Shown piece after piece: positions 1 through 5,735 of a stretch of DNA of 64,000 bases (its first letter is position 1; each line of letters opens with the position of its first letter). The stretch is taken from contig NZ_SZVP01000014.1 in NCBI RefSeq assembly GCF_005885605.1, forward strand, positions 1-64,000, read 5' to 3'. Below the pieces are notes generated by a model, which had not been told where the DNA came from, ran no database searches, and saw only the letters and a list, made by a program, of their open reading frames with translations. Position numbers and translations under genes: made by a program. The DNA is from Colwellia ponticola. Its GTDB lineage: Bacteria; Pseudomonadota; Gammaproteobacteria; Enterobacterales; Alteromonadaceae.

Positions 1-105
1 GATGATAATAAGGCGTATCCAATAAACTAATTTGTTGTGAACGAGGCTTCGCCATGACAATCACCAAACTAAGTGAGAAAAGGTAAAGTAAGTCTAGTGT
101 ATTGA

Positions 106-339
106 GTGAAATATAGACAGGTTATTATGGGTGGCATGATAAGTACTCTTATTCATGGCGCAAGAGCCGTTATTGCTAATTGTAAAAACAAGACAGATCG
201 GACAAGCCTATGGGTAAAAGACCTTGTTGAACGACGAGGATTTAAACGAGCGACCGTGGCATTGGCCGCTAAGAACGCCCGATTAATTTGGGCACTGTTA
301 CACTCAGAAAAAGAATATCAGGTAGATTATGTAAAGTAA
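106..339 (+). pseudogene. IS110/IS1111-family transposase, C-terminal remnant
   Basis: The 77 codons read as the C-terminal end of an IS110-superfamily transposase: a LIHGARAVI block is followed by a W-x-K-x-L region and a VALAAKNARLIWALL block, the usual tail of the transposase_20 (IS116/IS110/IS902) domain. The catalytic RuvC-like DEDD N-terminal domain is absent, and upstream codons in neighbouring frames are interrupted by stops. The GTG at 106 is therefore only the first in-frame start, not a true one. Full-length members have about 320-400 residues. The remnant points toward the attC-bearing cassettes to its right. Family assignment is by pattern recognition and is fairly sure; activity is very unlikely. 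Confidence 0.75.
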
Positions 340-587
340 GTTTACGTACAAAGGTTAATTAAACGGTTAACCCCACCGAGTCTGTGCATTAGCAATTGAC
401 GATAACACGGTCAGACCGAGAGCAAGAAAGCCTGTTTAGTAAGGAAGTGTTCGCAACACTGTTTAACGAATGAGGCATTGCTCAAGCGCAAATCATCAGG
501 GCGATAGCGTAATAAAGCTAACTAAACGCCGAATGTAGAGCTGCTGTCAGATCTTCTAGTTATAAGAGAATGCTGCTGCTTGACAAC
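340..587 (+). ncRNA. Candidate IS1111-type guide RNA (seekRNA/bridge RNA) region
   Basis: In the IS1111 subgroup the target-selecting RNA is encoded in the non-coding right end, downstream of the transposase. This stretch occupies that place and holds no ORF. GGGCGATAG at 499-507 differs at one base from GGGCGTTAG, the outer core-side sequence (minus strand) of the neighbouring intact attC sites. CTAACTAAACGCC at 518-530 also resembles it. These could be guide segments, but no folding was done and the element is decayed. Confidence 0.35.
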
Positions 588-607
588 GGGGAGTCCATGT
601 AGCCTTG

Positions 608-684
608 CTAAGCGGATAAAAATGGTTGGCTATAATCGCGAAGCGATGGCCAACTGTTTTTATTCCGTTTAAGCAACTTGTTAG
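608..684 (-). repeat. attC site A (truncated at its outer end)
   Basis: Read on the minus strand it begins with TAACAAG directly after the stop of the 687-959 gene, passes through a strong palindrome (GTTGGC and GCCAAC around a loop) and runs to ATTTTTATCCGCTTAG. The two intact sites nearby continue to a GTGGGCGTTAG-like outer core; here that end is missing and IS-like DNA follows. The layout is that of Vibrio-type (VCR-like) attC sites. Confidence 0.7.
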
Positions 685-686
685 CA

Positions 687-959
687 CTAATTACGAACCT
701 TATGTGCGAATAAGTCTAAGCTGTTTAAACATTTTTTGACAATTTCATCGCAATTTGTCTCGTTGATATCAGTAGTAATTACAATTAGCTCATCTTCCTG
801 TTTGAAACTGGCGGAGCCTTCAGCAAAGAAACGTTCTATGTCTGAGAAAAATGATTCTACGTGATCATTGGCTTCTTCTGAGGACAATTCTTCACGAAAT
901 GGATCTGAACGAGTTGGACCATCGTAATGATAATATGGTTTATATTTGAATACGTGCAT
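687..959 (-). CDS. Hypothetical acidic cassette protein (90 aa)
   Basis: The gene lies in a gene cassette: GTTAGCAC (core site) lies 10-20 nt upstream of the ATG, and the stop is followed within a few bases by the TAACAAG end of attC A. The start is supported by AAAAGGAAACTAG before ATG. The product is 90 residues and strongly acidic in its middle (EELSSEEANDHVESFFSDIE), with a basic C-terminus, no signal peptide and no membrane segment. It is rich in aromatic residues at the N-terminus (FKYKPYYHYDG). I do not recognise a family. Single-ORF cassettes of unknown function are usual in chromosomal cassette arrays. Confidence 0.65.
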   Translation of the reverse strand: MHVFKYKPYYHYDGPTRSDPFREELSSEEANDHVESFFSDIERFFAEGSASFKQEDELIVITTDINETNCDEIVKKCLNSLDLFAHKVRN

Positions 960-976
960 CTAGTTTCCTTTTAGTG

Positions 977-1075
977 CTAACGCCCACGTTAAGGGGCTAA
1001 AAATTTGTTTGCTAAAATGTGCAGCGGAGCGAAACCGAGCAAACTGTTTTTAGTCCCGCTTTAACTGCTTGTTAG
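977..1075 (-). repeat. attC site B
   Basis: On the minus strand it starts CTAACAAGCAG and ends GTGGGCGTTAG. Between them are two arms that pair imperfectly (AGCGGGACTAAAAACAG against TTTTTAGCCCC) and an inner GTTTGCTCGG/CAAAC arm. The length is about 99 bp. Both ends carry the TAAC/GTTA core needed for integron integrase recombination. It separates the 687-959 and 1061-1528 genes. Its sequence is close to site C, as expected for a chromosomal array. Confidence 0.82.
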
Positions 1076-1528
1076 AAGCCGATTACTCCGGTGCTCTTTG
1101 GTTGGATCATGAGGATTAACATTACCACCCTTTAATGCCTCATTTATATAACCTAAGTCAGTTTCGACTTTAACTGCAACCAAGTAATGTTTACCTAAAG
1201 CAGAGCGCCAGTAATGATATTTTTCTTGATACTCTTGATTGAAACTAAACTCAACCGAAACAGATTTAACCCAAGCGAATGGGATCTTTTGTGCCTCAAG
1301 TAATCTATTTAGTTCAATTTTCATTTGCTGGCACATGTCCAACAGCTGAGACGAACTAATACTACTGTTTAAGTTTAATAAATCTAAAGTGATAGATTCA
1401 ACATTATTCTCTTGTGCCAACAAGAATAATTGACCTACTGCCCAGTAGCCTAAATAGTCATTATTTCGCCCACTTAAAAGTTTGGCAAAATTGATTGTGA
1501 TTCCTTTCAACTCTCGACGACGTGCCAT
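1061..1528 (-). CDS. Hypothetical cassette protein (155 aa)
   Basis: The ORF can be extended to a GTG at 1555, but that GTG is the attC core itself. The first ATG (1528), preceded by TTTGGGAATTT, is the more likely start, giving about 155 residues. The last codons (RSNRLLTSS) run into attC B, so the stop codon lies inside the recombination site, a common cassette arrangement. The protein appears soluble, with mixed alpha/beta character (ITLDLLNLNSS, KSVSVEFSFNQEYQEKYHYW). No signal peptide or membrane helix is evident and I recognise no family. Confidence 0.6.
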   Translation of the reverse strand: MARRRELKGITINFAKLLSGRNNDYLGYWAVGQLFLLAQENNVESITLDLLNLNSSISSSQLLDMCQQMKIELNRLLEAQKIPFAWVKSVSVEFSFNQEYQEKYHYWRSALGKHYLVAVKVETDLGYINEALKGGNVNPHDPTKEHRSNRLLTSS

Positions 1529-1544
1529 AAATTCCCAAAGGCTT

Positions 1545-1640
1545 CTAACGCCCACTTAAGCGGACAAAAATTGTTGGTTAAAATGTGTAGCGAAGCGGAA
1601 CCTAACCAACTGTTTTTGTTCCGTTTGAAGTGCTTGTTAG
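1545..1640 (-). repeat. attC site C
   Basis: On the minus strand it runs from CTAACAAGCACTTC to GTGGGCGTTAG over about 96 bp. Arms GGAACAAAAACAGTTGG and CCAACAATTTTTGTCC pair around a loop containing CGCTTCGC. It shares the core ends and the CGGAAC/GCGAAGC-type centre with sites A and B. It separates the LysE-family gene from the 155-aa gene, and the LysE stop codon TAA is the first TAA of the site. Confidence 0.82.
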
Positions 1641-2251
1641 GCAACATATTGAACAACCAACTCTTTTACTACAGGAACAACTGAACCAATTAATAACAGA
1701 GCCATAGATAAATTAAAGATTTTTTGGTGCTTTGGCGAATTAAGATACTTTTTAAGCCCAACACCAAAAAATAACCAAATACCTACACAAGGAAAAGCAA
1801 CAATAAAGAAAGCCAACGCAATAAAAATAACTTGTAAGAAGATATCTGATGAAATAGAAGTGTAAGCTGAAACAGCACCTGTGGCCATAACCCATGCTTT
1901 GGGGTTTACCCACTGAAACAACGCAGCTTGAGTAAAACTTAAAGGCTTAGATTTTTCCACCTCTAGTGAAGCCGGTGAAGACGATGCTATAAGCCAAGCT
2001 AAATATAATAGATAAGCGACACCTAATATCTTTATTGCTTCGTGAAATATAGGATACATTTCAAATACAACACTAAAACCTAAACCGACCATTATTACCA
2101 TTGCAGGAAAGCCAAAACAGATCCCTAATAAATGCGGAATACTACTTTTAATTCCGTAGTTGAGGCCTGAAGTCATAATCATTATATTATTTGGGCCTGG
2201 TGTTACCGTAGTTGATGCGGCAAAAATAATAATCGCTAAATAAATCTCCAT
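1637..2251 (-). CDS. LysE/RhtB-family amino-acid exporter (cassette gene)
   Basis: The product is about 205 residues, mostly hydrophobic, with five to six predicted membrane helices. The N-terminal TPGPNN motif and the central FQWVNPKAWVMA motif are hallmarks of the LysE/RhtB/EamB exporters, which move amino acids or derivatives such as O-acetylserine/cysteine, threonine or homoserine lactone out of the cell; substrate cannot be read from sequence. The ORF extends to 2311, but the ATG at 2251 starts the canonical first helix and has AAGGAG upstream. The extension crosses the GTTAGGC core site. The stop codon overlaps attC C. LysE-type exporters are known passengers of integron cassettes. Confidence 0.85.
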   Translation of the reverse strand: MEIYLAIIIFAASTTVTPGPNNIMIMTSGLNYGIKSSIPHLLGICFGFPAMVIMVGLGFSVVFEMYPIFHEAIKILGVAYLLYLAWLIASSSPASLEVEKSKPLSFTQAALFQWVNPKAWVMATGAVSAYTSISSDIFLQVIFIALAFFIVAFPCVGIWLFFGVGLKKYLNSPKHQKIFNLSMALLLIGSVVPVVKELVVQYVA

Positions 2252-2272
2252 AACCTTTGAGTACTCCTTGTT

Positions 2273-2279
2273 GCCTAAC
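2273..2279 (-). other. Integron core site (GTTAGGC) at the upstream end of the lysE cassette
   Basis: GTTAGGC on the minus strand fits the consensus GTTRRRY exactly and sits 21 nt before the lysE-family ATG, where the cassette junction is expected. What lies further upstream (2280-2500) does not look like another full attC; it could be the remains of attI or of a deleted cassette. No integrase gene follows. Confidence 0.6.
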
Positions 2280-2509
2280 AGCTTATTAGCAGGAAAAAAT
2301 CCTCCTATCACCGGAATTATTTTTCCTTACTATTTTTAATATTTCTGTAGGTTATTACATTAATATTTCTAAATCAATAATTTAAAAACATTACCAAAGT
2401 GGTTGATGAGTGAAAGCAGGCAATAGACACGTTTTCTTGTAGAAAGCAGGAAACGCAAGTTTCTGTATAAAAAAACAGTGCTATTTATAATTAATGAACT
2501 TTCTTTATG

Positions 2510-2590
2510 TGGCGGTGAGATAGAGATTTGAACTCTACTCGAAGGTGTAATGCTAAAAATCCTTATTTATTTTCAACACTGTGAAACGAA
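2510..2590 (-). pseudogene. Degenerate tRNA-Ser copy 1
   Basis: The CCA end, acceptor 3' strand and T-arm match the intact tRNA-Ser genes. The variable arm is altered and the anticodon arm is reduced to a TTTTCAACACTGTG trace. It cannot fold as a tRNA. Confidence 0.75.
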
Positions 2591-2636
2591 AAACCCGTTA
2601 ACCTTAAATTAATAAAATTAACGGGTTTTCTTTATG

Positions 2637-2712
2637 TGGCGGTGAGATAGAGATCTGAACTCTACTCGAAGGTGTAATGCTACAAACCCTATGTTTAACA
2701 AATTCAAGACGA
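2637..2712 (-). pseudogene. Degenerate tRNA-Ser copy 2
   Basis: It has the same preserved 3' half with one T-arm change (GAGATCTGAAC). A TTCAAGAC trace of the anticodon loop remains; the 5' half is gone. Confidence 0.75.
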
Positions 2713-2752
2713 AAAAAAACCGTAACTTATAAAAGTTACGGTTTTTTTAATG

Positions 2753-2831
2753 TGGCGGTGAGATAGAGATTTGAACTCTACTTGAAGGTGTAATGCTACA
2801 AACCCTTATTTATTTTCAACACTGTGAAACG
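2753..2831 (-). pseudogene. Degenerate tRNA-Ser copy 3
   Basis: This is the duplicate of copy 1 one 243-bp period to the right, with a C-to-T change in the variable-arm remnant. Confidence 0.75.
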
Positions 2832-2880
2832 AAAAAACCCGTTAACCTTAAATTAATAAAATTAACGGGGTTTCTTTATG

Positions 2881-2956
2881 TGGCGGTGAGGTAAAGATTT
2901 GAACTCTACTCTAAGGTGTTACGCTACAAACCCTATGTTTAACAAATTCAAGACGA
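2881..2956 (-). pseudogene. Degenerate tRNA-Ser copy 4
   Basis: This is the duplicate of copy 2. It has additional changes in the acceptor/T-arm (GAGGTAAAGATTTG), so the acceptor stem pairing itself is weakened. Confidence 0.75.
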
Positions 2957-2994
2957 AAAAAAACCGTAACTTATAAAAGTTACGGTTTTTTTAA
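2955..2994 (-). terminator. Rho-independent terminator of tRNA-Ser (first copy)
   Basis: A 12-bp perfect stem (AAACCGTAACTT with AAGTTACGGTTT, loop ATAA) is followed on the minus strand by a run of eight T. It lies three bases after the encoded CCA of the tRNA at 2997-3087. Confidence 0.85.
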
Positions 2995-2996
2995 TG

Positions 2997-3087
2997 TGGC
3001 GGTGAGATAGAGATTTGAACTCTAGAAGGGCTACAAACCCTTGCCGGTTTTCAAGACCGGTGCTTTCGACCACTCAGCCATCTCACC
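2997..3087 (-). tRNA. serT: tRNA-Ser(UGA), copy 1
   Basis: The 91-nt gene includes an encoded CCA. The acceptor GGTGAGA pairs with TCTCACC, followed by discriminator G and CCA. The anticodon arm CCGGTCTTGAAAACCGG carries the anticodon TGA, and the long variable arm (GGGTTTGTAGCCC) is a class II feature of serine tRNAs. T-loop TTCAAAT is present. It reads UCA/UCG codons. It is identical in sequence to the copy at 3368-3458, and its own terminator follows directly. Confidence 0.96.
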
Positions 3088-3137
3088 TGAAACTAATAAG
3101 TAAAAGGAGCCACGCTCTAACTTTTACTCTGAAACTC

Positions 3138-3166
3138 TTTAAATCTAAAATACGAAAAACGGTCAA
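3138..3166 (-). promoter_or_regulatory. Possible promoter of tRNA-Ser copy 1
   Basis: On the minus strand TTGACC (3161-3166) and TTTAAA (3138-3143) are separated by 17 nt, about 50 nt ahead of the mature tRNA start. The -35 is good and the -10 moderate. Confidence 0.45.
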
Positions 3167-3243
3167 TATTAATTTAACTATTAACAGGTTTTCTAAATTA
3201 AAATCCGTCAACCTAATGTAAAGGATGACCAATCTTTATAATG

Positions 3244-3328
3244 TGGCGTGAGATAGAGATTTGAACTCTACTCAAGGTTTAGCGCTACAAACCCTTTTCA
3301 TATTCGCCATTTTAAGCGCTTAGAATAA
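3244..3328 (-). pseudogene. Degenerate tRNA-Ser copy 5
   Basis: The 3' half is preserved except that one G is lost at the acceptor (GGCGTGAGA on the plus strand). It lies directly downstream of the terminator of the intact tRNA at 3368-3458, as the other half-copies lie behind terminators. Confidence 0.72.
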
Positions 3329-3362
3329 AAAATCGCTAATAAAGAACTTTAGCGATTTTTTT
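3327..3362 (-). terminator. Rho-independent terminator of tRNA-Ser (second copy)
   Basis: Stem AAATCGCTAA/TTAGCGATTT is followed by a T run on the minus strand, a few bases after the CCA of the tRNA at 3368-3458. Confidence 0.82.
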
Positions 3363-3367
3363 AAATG

Positions 3368-3458
3368 TGGCGGTGAGATAGAGATTTGAACTCTAGAAGG
3401 GCTACAAACCCTTGCCGGTTTTCAAGACCGGTGCTTTCGACCACTCAGCCATCTCACC
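3368..3458 (-). tRNA. serT: tRNA-Ser(UGA), copy 2
   Basis: The 91-nt class II tRNA with encoded CCA is identical to the copy at 2997-3087, with anticodon TGA. It has the better promoter of the two (3510-3538) and its own terminator, so it may be the ancestral, well-expressed locus from which the array to the left arose. Confidence 0.96.
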
Positions 3459-3509
3459 TGAAGTTAACAAATAAGCTTGTAAAACAATGCTTGCTTGAGA
3501 ACGAGGCGG

Positions 3510-3538
3510 ATATTAAAGTCTCTCTTGTAGCTTGTAAA
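3510..3538 (-). promoter_or_regulatory. Sigma-70 promoter of tRNA-Ser copy 2
   Basis: On the minus strand TTTACA (3533-3538), a 17-nt spacer and TAATAT (3510-3515) are followed by CCGCCTCG. The GC-rich discriminator is typical of stringently controlled stable-RNA promoters. Predicted start is near 3503, about 45 nt before the tRNA. Confidence 0.75.
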
Positions 3539-3641
3539 GCACTATTTAAGTATTTATCGCTATTTTAGGTTTGTTTGGTAAAAAAACAGTCAGCTTGCTT
3601 TGTTTTTCATCAACAAGACTAAAAACAGTAAGGATTAAATT

Positions 3642-4253
3642 ATGACGGTAGAAAGTATTTGTCGTTGCCCCTGGTTAGACACCACCAAGGCCGACTATGT
3701 TCAATACCATGATGAAGAATGGGGTATTCCTGTTTTTGATGATAATAAGTTATTTGAAAACCTAGTGCTTGAATCAGCCCAAGCAGGTTTAAGTTGGTAT
3801 ACCATATTAAAGCGCCGTGACGGTTATAGAAACGCTTTTGCCAACTTTGATGTGAGTAAAGTGGCACAGTACACCTTAGCTGATGAACAGCGCTTAGTAC
3901 TCGATGCAAATATTATTCGACATAAAGGTAAAATTGCCGCTACGGTTAACAATGCTAAGTGTTTTATGACCATACAACAAGAGTTTGGTAGTTTTAGTCG
4001 CTACCTTTGGGCGTTTGTTGATAATAAAGTGCAAGTAAATCATATTAATGGCTTGAACGATTACCCTGCAACCTCCCCTGTGTCAGCTGCATTAAGTAAG
4101 GACTTAAAAAAAAGAGGTTTCAAATTTGTTGGTTCAACCACTATGTACGCTTATTTACAAGCATCGGGATTGATTAACGATCACAGCAATACTTGTATAC
4201 GAAAACAAGCCATTATCAATAGCTACCCAGCGTTAGGGTTAGCGTGGCGCTAA
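3642..4253 (+). CDS. tag: DNA-3-methyladenine glycosylase I
   Basis: The enzyme excises 3-methyladenine from alkylated DNA, starting base excision repair in the cytoplasm. The 203-residue product has the family's size and motifs: N-terminal CRCPW, YHDEEWG, the helix-hairpin-helix region around LESAQAGLSWYTILKRRDGYR, and a C-terminal HSNTC that with the N-terminal Cys and His forms the structural zinc site. The start ATG follows AGTAAGGATTAAATT. It stands alone between the tRNA array and a membrane-protein gene. An opposite-strand ORF under it is a shadow. Confidence 0.95.
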   Translation: MTVESICRCPWLDTTKADYVQYHDEEWGIPVFDDNKLFENLVLESAQAGLSWYTILKRRDGYRNAFANFDVSKVAQYTLADEQRLVLDANIIRHKGKIAATVNNAKCFMTIQQEFGSFSRYLWAFVDNKVQVNHINGLNDYPATSPVSAALSKDLKKRGFKFVGSTTMYAYLQASGLINDHSNTCIRKQAIINSYPALGLAWR

Positions 4254-4556
4254 TGCTAACTTATTAATTTTTATATTGTACTGGCGTTAATTAGTGTAAA
4301 TAACCTACTAAAATTGACCAAAATAGCCGTTACAAAAGAAAACAAAATATAGGTCGCTTTAAAGACAGCAAAACATAGTATTTTCAAAATCACCATGCCA
4401 TAATATGTCATAAGGCACTAAGTTAGTGTAAGTCAGTTAACAAAGCATATGCGGTATAAACATATGAAAACTTGAACTTATCTAAAATGACCTTATCTAA
4501 GCTTATAACAAGTAGTTTATAACAGGTAATTAGAATTAAATTATTAAGGAAGTTTT
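4254..4556. other. Intergenic region upstream of the YccA-family gene
   Basis: No gene is seen. It contains two CATATG palindromes nine bases apart (near 4446 and 4461), a doubled TTATCTAA about 16 bp apart (near 4477 and 4493) and a possible TTGAAC -35 element just before them. It probably holds the promoter of the downstream gene. Confidence 0.5.
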
Positions 4557-5225
4557 ATGCAATCTAATATGAGTTTTCAAACGGCGAGTAAAAGTTCGGC
4601 GCTAGAAATCAATAAAGTATTAAAAAATACTTACATGTTGTTATCAATGACACTAGCATTTAGTGCAGTAACAGCAGGCATTTCAATGGCGATGAACCTA
4701 CCACACGGTGCTGCGCTTATTATGACGTTAGTCGCCTTCGGTTTAATGTTTGTTGTTAATAAAAAAGCAGATTCAGCCAGTGGTATTTATTGGATTTTTG
4801 CTTTTACTGGTTTAATGGGGGCCTCGTTAGGTCCAATGCTTAATGCGTATGCGGCAATGCCTAATGGCGGCGCATTAATTATGCAAGCCCTTGGTGGTAC
4901 AGCGTTAATATTTTTCGCTTTATCAGGTTATGCGCTAACAAGTAAAAAAGACTTCTCTTTTATGGGTGGTTTTTTGATGGTTGGTTTGATTGTGGTGGTA
5001 GTAGCAAGTCTTGCTAATATCTTCTTTCAAATACCAGCGCTGTCGTTAGCAGTAAGTGCAGCGGTTATTATGATTATGTCTGGTTTAATTTTATATGATA
5101 CTAGCCGTATAATTAATGGTGGTGAGCGTAACTACATTCGCGCAACGATTTCTTTATACTTAAATATTTATAATATTTTTGTACATTTACTACACTTATT
5201 AGGTGTATTTAATAGCGACGATTAA
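4557..5225 (+). CDS. yccA: YccA/Bax inhibitor-1 family inner-membrane protein
   Basis: The 222-residue protein has about seven membrane helices and the BI-1/TMBIM layout, ending with the characteristic LILYDTSRIINGGERNYIRATISLYLNIYNIFVHLLHLL-type region near residues 178-217. In E. coli YccA associates with the FtsH protease and can inhibit degradation of membrane substrates such as SecY; that role here is by family analogy. Start ATG follows AAGGAAG. It is transcribed alone and closed by a strong terminator. Confidence 0.85.
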   Translation: MQSNMSFQTASKSSALEINKVLKNTYMLLSMTLAFSAVTAGISMAMNLPHGAALIMTLVAFGLMFVVNKKADSASGIYWIFAFTGLMGASLGPMLNAYAAMPNGGALIMQALGGTALIFFALSGYALTSKKDFSFMGGFLMVGLIVVVVASLANIFFQIPALSLAVSAAVIMIMSGLILYDTSRIINGGERNYIRATISLYLNIYNIFVHLLHLLGVFNSDD

Positions 5226-5292
5226 TATCGCTAAAGATTTACGTTAAATATAGCGTTAAAAATTTTTATAATCATTTATAATCATTTATAAT

Positions 5293-5326
5293 CAAAAAAG
5301 CCTCGCAATTGCGGGGCTTTTTTATT
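5293..5326 (+). terminator. Rho-independent terminator after the YccA-family gene
   Basis: AAAAAAGCCTCGCAA pairs with TTGCGGGGCTTTTTT, a long stem followed by a T tract. It separates the gene from the tus operon. Confidence 0.85.
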
Positions 5327-5366
5327 ATTTAAAACCCTTTTATACCTTTGATAGTTTGGATGTATT

Positions 5367-5735
5367 GTGAATACTCTTGCTGTAGTAGTAACGACTCCCC
5401 CTTATAGCCATTTAACCATAACCGCATTAACGTATGTCGAAGCAGCCTTAGTGGCTGGTATTGATGTTGTTGGGGTGTTTTTTTATCAAGATGGTGCCAT
5501 GCATGCCAATAAAGATATTAGCATCGCCAGTGATGAATATCAGAGCATAGCCCACTGGCAACAATTGCATCAACAATATAAACTACCCTTGCATGTGTGT
5601 ATTACCGCAGCTGAAAAACGCGGTGTTGTTATGGGTAGTATAGATAATGAAATAGTTAATGAAGCATTCACCGTTTCTGGCTTAGGAGAGCTTGTTGAGC
5701 TAGCCACAAAAGCCTCACGCTTGGTACAATTTTAA
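5367..5735 (+). CDS. tusD: Sulfurtransferase complex subunit TusD
   Basis: TusD accepts persulfide sulfur from TusA and passes it through the TusBCD complex to TusE for 2-thiolation of the tRNA wobble uridine. The 122-residue DsrE-fold protein carries the catalytic cysteine at residue 78 (LPLHVCITAAEKRG), the same position as in E. coli. The start is GTG (TTGGATGTATT before it); no in-frame ATG lies nearby. It is the first gene of tusDCBE, and its stop overlaps the tusC start. Confidence 0.93.
   Translation: MNTLAVVVTTPPYSHLTITALTYVEAALVAGIDVVGVFFYQDGAMHANKDISIASDEYQSIAHWQQLHQQYKLPLHVCITAAEKRGVVMGSIDNEIVNEAFTVSGLGELVELATKASRLVQF

Larger units (their letters stand above)
106..599 (+). mobile_element. 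Right-end remnant of an IS1111-like insertion sequence
   Basis: The unit consists of the transposase tail, then about 250 nt of non-coding DNA, then GGGGAGTCCATG at 588-599, which I take as the right subterminal repeat. A long non-coding right end is typical of the IS1111 subgroup of IS110 elements. Immediately beyond it starts an attC site that lacks its outer (R') end, which fits insertion of the element into that attC. IS1111-attC elements are known to target integron recombination sites. The left part of the element is not recognisable in 1-105. The exact boundary is inferred. Confidence 0.6.
2510..2996. repeat. Tandem duplication of about 243 bp
   Basis: Block 2510-2752 and block 2753-2996 are near-identical. 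Each holds one half-tRNA with an AACCCGTTAAC hairpin and one with an AAACCGTAAC hairpin, in the same order. Differences are a few substitutions and one- or two-base indels (for example GAGATAGAGATCTG against GAGGTAAAGATTTG). It is a secondary duplication within the tRNA-Ser array. Confidence 0.85.
3088..3367. other. Spacer between the two intact tRNA-Ser genes
   Basis: It contains the likely promoter of the left tRNA copy (3138-3166), a fifth degenerate tRNA-Ser copy (3244-3328) and the terminator of the right tRNA copy. No ORF here looks like a real gene. Confidence 0.6.
2510..3458 (-). repeat. tRNA-Ser(UGA) array: two intact genes and five degenerate 3'-half copies
   Basis: Seven units start with a TGGCG(G)TGAG block (plus strand; the encoded CCA end and acceptor strand) at 2510, 2637, 2753, 2881, 2997, 3244 and 3368. 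Units at 2997 and 3368 are complete tRNA genes. The other five keep the acceptor/T-arm half (TTTGAACTCTA and surroundings) and a CTACAAACCC trace of the variable arm, but lose the anticodon and D arms. Each degenerate or complete unit is followed downstream (minus strand) by a terminator-like hairpin. Spacing is 116-128 bp, apart from 247 bp between the two units flanking 3088-3243. Confidence 0.85.

Noticed and set aside
1-105. Left part of the IS element or another attC in the first 105 bases
   Set aside because: A TTGT...GGCTTCGCC...ACAA hairpin is visible, but neither transposase sequence nor attC cores can be supported.
1529-1555. N-terminal extension of the 155-aa cassette gene to GTG 1555
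   Set aside because: The extension is encoded by the attC core; the ATG at 1528 is outside it.
2510-3458. Repeats of 116-128 bp spacing as a CRISPR array
   Set aside because: The repeat is the 3' half of tRNA-Ser, the spacers are themselves repeated hairpins, and no cas gene is present.
3015-3568. Plus-strand ORFs of 68 and 60 codons beginning MNSRRATNPC
   Set aside because: They are antisense to the two tRNA-Ser genes; their identical N-termini only reflect the identical tRNA sequence.
3640-3909. 89-aa minus-strand ORF under tag
   Set aside because: It is a shadow of the strongly conserved tag gene with no support of its own.
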